7,685 bases of DNA from Clostridia bacterium (GTDB lineage: Bacteria; Bacillota; Clostridia; UBA1381). A model generated the notes under the pieces. That model worked only from the letters and a program-made list of their open reading frames with translations. It was not told where the DNA came from and ran no database searches. The stretch spans positions 1 through 7,685 of the forward strand of contig CAADSR010000049.1 of assembly GCA_900751685.1 (NCBI GenBank), in the 5' to 3' direction. Position numbers and translations under genes: made by a program. Positions 5,101 through 7,685 of the stretch are shown in pieces. How positions within the stretch are numbered: position 1 is the stretch's first letter; every line of letters begins with the position of its first letter.

Positions 5101-7475
5101 GGGTGAGCCACGATCCGGAGCATAGGCTTCTTACATTTGATATTACCGGCGGAGAAAATGCAGCGGTAACGGTTGATGGCAGGAGGGTTACAGCTGACAA
5201 TAGTGGAACAGCGAAGATAACACTTAAGGATGGGGAATATCCTTATACCATAACAAAAAGTGGTTTTAAGACATATAATGGAACAGCCGTCATTTCAGGA
5301 ACGGATAAAAAGGAATCAGCCGTGCTTTTGGTAGGAGAAAAGCAGAATATAAGCGTAAACTATAAAGACGTATTTGGAAATACCCTGAAAGATACGGCTA
5401 CAGCTGGGGAAGCGGAGGAAAACGAAAGCTTTATTGTGCCGGAGGAGATGCTTGCGGATATAACGGCGGCAGATGGAACGGTTTATGAATTTGATCCAGA
5501 TGCTACACAGAGCCTGACAGCAAACGGCAGTAATATTGATTTGGTATATAAAAAGAAAATTGCGCCTGTTTATGGGGATACGGATATCACAAGAATAAAT
5601 CTTGGAGAAAATGGCTTTCACAAATCTGCTGTATCAGCTGACGCAGTGGAATATAAGAAAACAAACGGCGGAATCAAATATGGATTGTTTAACGGTGACA
5701 TTACAGCGCAGCTCAACGGAAGGCTGGGCGGCAGCTGGTATATCGAATATGATATATTACTTCCCAAACTTGCGGATGGGGATGAGATAAAAATGACTCC
5801 ATTTTCTGATGATACGGCCGGCACCCCGTTAAGCTTTGTTGCCGAGAATGGAAATGTGGTATTAAAGCATGGCAGCACAGAGTGCACTTATACTTCGGAA
5901 ACCTTTAAGAAGGCGGGATATGTGGAAGGACAGCCGCTTCATGTCACGATAAGCTGTACACAGGGAAAAGCAAAACTGCTCCTTTTCAACCGGGAAAATA
6001 GCATTGTTTATGCAGGATATGATCTGTATGACGCAGCGATTAGTGATATTAACCAGCTTGTGTTTAGTGCCGGAGAATATAACATAGGAATTTCGGAGAT
6101 CGAGGCATATACTGTAGGCGGAGCAACCGGGGCTTCCTATCCATTTGGGAAGGCAATCAATCTTACGGCCCCCTCAAGCCGCTTTATAGTTCCTACCACG
6201 GTAAAGCATGGAGGAGAATATGACTCAAAGATACTCCGTTTTGCAGACAGCAATTATTTTACAACAGAGCATATTGATTTGGCTGACGGCTTATCCTATG
6301 CGGTTACTGAGGAAGACGGAACTGCGGTAGATGCTGGTGATGTTACTATTGACAAAAACACGGGCCTTATAACAGTCGGCGCAGATGCTGAAAAACGTAC
6401 GGTGAACGCACACATCTTGTATAATGGACACGTGTTTAAGACTGTACCTGTAAATATCGTCAGCGGTGCGGTCGAGAGCTTCTGGACAGAGGATTTTGAA
6501 GGAGGTACGCATAAGTTTTCCCTAAGCTATAATGACTCTGCACATAAGGTAGCTGAGTTTCATTGTGAGGACCCATCAAAGGTGAATGCGAAGGCAGGAA
6601 AAATTTATGGGGTAGGTGCGAGAAACGGCGGGGCAACCGGCACAAATTCATCGGAGATTGACACAAGCGGCCATAGCGATATTTCGGTCGAAATGGATTT
6701 TAAACTTGACGCTACGTCATTTAACGGCAACTCGTACATAGCGCTTCTTGGCGGACAGAACACAGCCGACAGCCTTGGTTCAGACAAACAGATCTTAACG
6801 GTCAAGGCGTTTGCAGGCGGCGGAAACGGTTATTGGAGTGAAATCAGCGTGAACGGTAAGGTTATCATAACAAAAATCGATGATCCTAATTCAAGCGGTG
6901 AAACGGCTGGGGCCGGTTATGACAGCAGCACAAAAACAGTCAAGTTTCATGCTTTGAACCGTGATTCCACAGGCTGGATGCATCTGTCCGCAATACCTGA
7001 TTTTGAGACGCAGAAGGTGAATGTGGTTATCAGCAAAATTTCAAGCGGTGAGATCATATATTCTGGGATGCTTGATTTTGTAAACGAGGTGCAGGAGCTT
7101 AAATATGTTTTTGCTTCCGGAGGTAGAAGCTATGGAACAGCATGGCTGGATAATATTGAGGTGAAAGGCATAAACCCGGATGGCAGTTATGAACCGCCGG
7201 TGCGGGAGCCGTCGACTTCTACGGATATAACAGAGGAGAATGGACAGTATGTTTTGGCTTCATCGCTAAATGATATCAGTAGTGGTAACCTTGTTATTGC
7301 AGCGGCATATGATTCGGAAAATGAGCTTATGTCTGTAAAAGCAGTGGATGCTGACATAAAAGAAGTTGAGACCAGGTTTGATAAAATAGATGGATTATCC
7401 TATTTTAAGATTATGGTTTGGGATGGGCTGAACAAAATAAAGCCTGTGACCAAAGCCGAATATTGTGTTTTGTAG
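2118..7475 (+). CDS. Secreted multimodular rhamnogalacturonan lyase, family PL11
   Basis: A 1785-residue extracellular enzyme that cleaves the rhamnose-galacturonic acid backbone of RG-I by beta-elimination. Order: Sec signal peptide (1-23); beta-rich N-terminal module (24-195); Pro/Ser/Thr linker (198-216); PL11 catalytic unit (about 219-825); then about 960 residues of accessory modules. These comprise three LamG-like sandwiches (about 836-999, 1150-1334, 1453-1686), a small beta-sandwich (1003-1073), a MucBP-like module (1076-1147), an Ig-like segment (1340-1450) and an 83-residue C-terminal module (1703-1785). Typical PL11 enzymes such as YesW have about 600 residues, so this one is nearly three times larger. 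It starts with GTG, seven bases after GGAGGAGG; the overlapping ATG at 2116 is in the GH105 frame and is followed at once by TGA. No LPXTG motif, SLH repeat, dockerin or C-terminal membrane helix is seen. The catalytic assignment is firm. The accessory module names are inferred from sequence texture. Confidence 0.95.
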   Translation: MKKLVSFIVSLAMLLTSVSIVIAEGQIQPVTGSEAGGVYTFHIGNTDVSGTGTYNYSDDYFEVRTAISGNDNITAENGLYYNGGGCAETNSAQDTNRYILIKPVYSGTLNVTINFPSAGAKSRGCIYYNDFGTTGFDEVDLTTLKKDKGTNFSGNITTSGAKTVRFEAVAGHTYALHTYNIKSYITALYYELNDPDAPVTSPSPSPAPTPEPTEQPKFEGARQVEYLDRGLVAVKTDGGIFLSWRLLGTEEVDTAYDIYKNGVLFVKGHDKTNYTDTDGFENDTYKVVVSGEDADGEKAVNVWSEGHLDVPVSRPVPEPADTKVGTDYTYSANDASVADVDGDGEYEIILKWDPSNSQDNYFSGYTGNVYVDAYEMDGTMLWRIDMGVNIRAGAHYTQFIAYDFDGDGKAEVAMRTAPGSKDGKGNYITEAGENLLEYDNTKDYRNAEGRIITAPDYLTIFNGETGEAMKTVDYFVQRGDLGSSGKWGGSGGDANSNYADRFLAGVAYVNGETPSLIMCRGYYYRAAVGVYDWDGTDLTLRWSRDDKAEAEDSLYAQGAHSLSISDVDNDGYDEIVYGAAVVDHDGTMLNNTQLKHGDALHVSDFNNDGSQEVFMAHEHSYRTHGAEYHGGESGQVFAKVPASEDVGRGVMGNIIASNPLSEFWSTANNNLYDLNGNVIAKRPAEVNFLAWWDGDLTREVLDATRIVKYDIENGQLVEQYRKELFGTHSNNGTKQTPSLSADIFGDWREEVMYPTNDNNYLRIYTTDIPTEHKLTTLMHDTQYRCAVAWQNVGYNQPPHPSFYVGSEKTEYPSPNVKYAAAPEIRPGAQESLYTDIIPKESFTGLSDNWGGMVTEEAVPYKQVLSVADGWIKSLSGEESGEYLLEFMWKPLEGSGISVLDENGSSIFGLAKSGSVAYFVDDAEKKTISATLHKNSWYCVSIDINTKSQLVSCTIKDYETDGAQEYSVKDITFAGAQVAQMRSEGANMLDNVHFARVSHDPEHRLLTFDITGGENAAVTVDGRRVTADNSGTAKITLKDGEYPYTITKSGFKTYNGTAVISGTDKKESAVLLVGEKQNISVNYKDVFGNTLKDTATAGEAEENESFIVPEEMLADITAADGTVYEFDPDATQSLTANGSNIDLVYKKKIAPVYGDTDITRINLGENGFHKSAVSADAVEYKKTNGGIKYGLFNGDITAQLNGRLGGSWYIEYDILLPKLADGDEIKMTPFSDDTAGTPLSFVAENGNVVLKHGSTECTYTSETFKKAGYVEGQPLHVTISCTQGKAKLLLFNRENSIVYAGYDLYDAAISDINQLVFSAGEYNIGISEIEAYTVGGATGASYPFGKAINLTAPSSRFIVPTTVKHGGEYDSKILRFADSNYFTTEHIDLADGLSYAVTEEDGTAVDAGDVTIDKNTGLITVGADAEKRTVNAHILYNGHVFKTVPVNIVSGAVESFWTEDFEGGTHKFSLSYNDSAHKVAEFHCEDPSKVNAKAGKIYGVGARNGGATGTNSSEIDTSGHSDISVEMDFKLDATSFNGNSYIALLGGQNTADSLGSDKQILTVKAFAGGGNGYWSEISVNGKVIITKIDDPNSSGETAGAGYDSSTKTVKFHALNRDSTGWMHLSAIPDFETQKVNVVISKISSGEIIYSGMLDFVNEVQELKYVFASGGRSYGTAWLDNIEVKGINPDGSYEPPVREPSTSTDITEENGQYVLASSLNDISSGNLVIAAAYDSENELMSVKAVDADIKEVETRFDKIDGLSYFKIMVWDGLNKIKPVTKAEYCVL
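2187..2702 (+). other. N-terminal beta-rich module of the lyase, putative carbohydrate-binding
   Basis: Residues 24-195 lie between the signal peptide and the linker. They alternate short beta-like stretches: YTFHIGNTDV (39-48), YILIKPVYSGTLNVTI (98-113), KTVRFEAVAGHTYAL (162-176), YITALYYEL (184-192). The pattern 'polar strand, GTL-V-I strand, V-F-A-GHTY-L, then a final aromatic strand' resembles N-terminal modules on secreted pectinases of gut Firmicutes and Bacteroidetes. I cannot assign a numbered CBM family. Sugar binding is an inference from position and fold texture. Confidence 0.5.
2709..2765 (+). other. Pro/Ser/Thr-rich interdomain linker
   Basis: Residues 198-216 are a flexible SP/TP/EP-type linker that separates the N-terminal module from the catalytic unit. 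Linkers of this kind are common in secreted clostridial polysaccharide-degrading enzymes. Confidence 0.8.
2772..4592 (+). other. PL11 catalytic region: beta-sheet subdomain plus calcium-binding beta-propeller
   Basis: Residues about 219-313 form the fibronectin-like leading subdomain (RQVEYLDRGLVAVKTDGG near 222-239, FLSWRLLGTE 241-250). Residues about 325-825 match the eight-bladed propeller. Aspartate-rich Ca2+-loop motifs of the DxDxDG type occur at 339-347 (DVDGDGEYE), 403-411 (DFDGDGKAE), 566-574 (DVDNDGYDE) and 604-612 (DFNNDGSQE). Family signatures include HGDALHVSD (596-604), EDVGRGV (644-650), NFLAWWDGDL (687-696), NGTKQTP (731-737), FGDWREEV (744-751), LMHDTQYR (777-784) and VAWQNVGYNQPPH (787-799). 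Arg648 and Lys734 probably align with the residues I recall as catalytic in YesW (Arg452 and Lys535); an alignment would be needed to confirm. Nothing essential appears broken. Confidence 0.92.
4623..7175 (+). other. Accessory module array: three LamG-like sandwiches with Ig/MucBP-like spacers
   Basis: Residues 836-1686. Each proposed sandwich starts with a 'FTGLSDNWGG' or 'WTEDFEGG'-like segment or an equivalent, has central strands of the 'sYLLEFMWKP', 'WYIEYDILLP' or 'ISVEMDFKL' type, and closes with a short strand such as MLDNVHFARV (987-996), IGISEIEAYTV (1323-1333) or WLDNIEVKGI (1676-1685). This is the texture of concanavalin/LamG-like jelly rolls. Between them are a small beta-sandwich (1003-1073), a module beginning ISVNYKDVFGN (1078-1088) and closing IDLVYKK (1140-1146) that resembles MucBP repeats, and an Ig-like segment (1340-1450). 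Roles in substrate or cell-surface attachment are inferred; no family is proven. Confidence 0.5.
7224..7472 (+). other. C-terminal 83-residue module of the lyase
   Basis: Residues 1703-1785 follow a short Pro/Ser/Thr linker (1690-1700). The region reads as an Ig/Fn3-like sandwich: LVIAAAYDSENELMSVKAV (1725-1743) followed by FKIMVWDGLNKIKPV (1763-1777) and a final strand. The AxYD-x-LxSVK...K-x-x-WD-L-x-x-KP pattern is one I recognise from the C-termini of many large secreted enzymes of gut clostridia. I know no functional name for it with certainty. It may serve in protein stability, secretion or wall retention. Confidence 0.5.
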
Positions 7476-7578
7476 AAGGAGTAAAAAGCTGGATGCTGGA
7501 GCGTTGCTTGATCTCTATTGAAATTCTACAATTATTACCTTTGGTCAACAGCATATCCTAAACTTAAAATAGGGACAT
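7476..7578. other. Intergenic stretch after the lyase, no convincing gene
   Basis: This stretch follows the TAG of the lyase, with an in-frame TAA three codons later (7482-7484). It is AT-rich and forms the 3' untranslated region up to the terminator. A 22-codon reading frame within it (7493-7561) is treated as noise. Confidence 0.6.
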
Positions 7579-7616
7579 AAAACAGCGTGCGCAAAGTACT
7601 TTGTGCACGCTGTTTT
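7579..7616 (+). terminator. Intrinsic terminator of the GH105/PL11 operon, probably bidirectional
   Basis: The arms AAAACAGCGTGCGCAAAGT (7579-7597) and ACTTTGTGCACGCTGTTTT (7598-7616) pair over all 19 positions, with one G-U wobble. The apex would open to a small loop of about four bases (UACU/GUAC). The stem ends in a TTTT run, and the left arm starts with AAAA. It could therefore stop transcription from either side. It lies about 105 bases after the lyase stop codon. Confidence 0.88.
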
Positions 7617-7685
7617 GTCGGTTGAAAGTAGTAATATGCGGTTTTGGAAGCTATAGACTGCAATCATTTCCATATCCTTAATAAA
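7617..7685. other. Window end, nothing assignable
   Basis: No start codon with a ribosome site on the plus strand and no recognisable protein tail on the minus strand. The minus strand has a short open stretch ending in TGA at 7666-7664, which could be the tail of a convergent gene but is far too short to judge. Confidence 0.4.

Noticed and set aside
2118..7475. The 1785-residue protein as an artificial fusion of two genes or a frameshifted assembly.
   Set aside because: The frame is uninterrupted, linkers separate the outer modules, codon use looks uniform, and no internal ribosome site with a start codon marks a gene boundary after the catalytic region.
7493..7561. A 22-codon reading frame after the lyase, preceded by AAGGAG at 7476-7481 and ending 17 bases before the terminator hairpin.
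   Set aside because: The spacing of 11 bases is loose, the purines lie directly at the lyase stop codon, and the short peptide shows no recognisable pattern. Frames of this length arise often by chance.
1..7685. CRISPR array, tRNA or rRNA gene, insertion sequence, prophage or defence genes.
   Set aside because: No spaced direct-repeat array, cloverleaf, terminal inverted repeat or transposase-like protein was seen on either strand. The locus reads as ordinary carbohydrate-utilisation genes.

Overview
The window holds a small pectin-utilisation locus, specific for the rhamnogalacturonan I (RG-I) backbone, from a low-to-moderate GC Gram-positive bacterium. Clostridia-type Bacillota from a gut, rumen or other plant-fibre habitat is the best guess. 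This rests on strong AGGAGG-type ribosome sites, ATA/AGG codon use, a Pro/Ser/Thr-rich linker and a very large multimodular secreted enzyme. The genus cannot be told from the sequence.

Layout. Bases 1-40 hold no gene, but a strong Shine-Dalgarno on the minus strand lies at the very edge, so another minus-strand gene probably starts just outside. Bases 41-871 (minus) encode an AraC-family regulator with an N-terminal sugar-sensing cupin and a C-terminal double helix-turn-helix. Bases 872-1026 are a divergent control region with a promoter candidate in each direction. Between them lies a direct repeat with 21-bp period, placed where an AraC dimer would activate the rightward promoter. Bases 1027-2121 (plus) encode a cytoplasmic GH105 unsaturated rhamnogalacturonyl hydrolase. 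Bases 2118-7475 (plus), overlapping it by 4 nt and starting at GTG, encode a 1785-residue secreted rhamnogalacturonan lyase of family PL11 with many accessory modules. Bases 7476-7685 are intergenic and contain a 38-nt perfect hairpin terminator.

How the genes work together. The secreted PL11 enzyme cleaves the RG-I backbone by beta-elimination and leaves oligosaccharides with a 4,5-unsaturated galacturonyl residue at the non-reducing end. After uptake by a transporter not encoded here, the GH105 enzyme removes that residue in the cytoplasm. The AraC-type protein is the likely substrate-responsive activator. The two enzymes form one translationally coupled operon.

Novelty. This is not a new kind of system: both enzyme families and the regulator type are well known, as in the yte/yes region of Bacillus subtilis. 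The parts worth a second look are the roughly 1000 residues of unassigned modules on the lyase, its lack of any recognisable cell anchor, the phased operator-like repeat, and a perfect match to the CcpA cre consensus inside the regulator gene.
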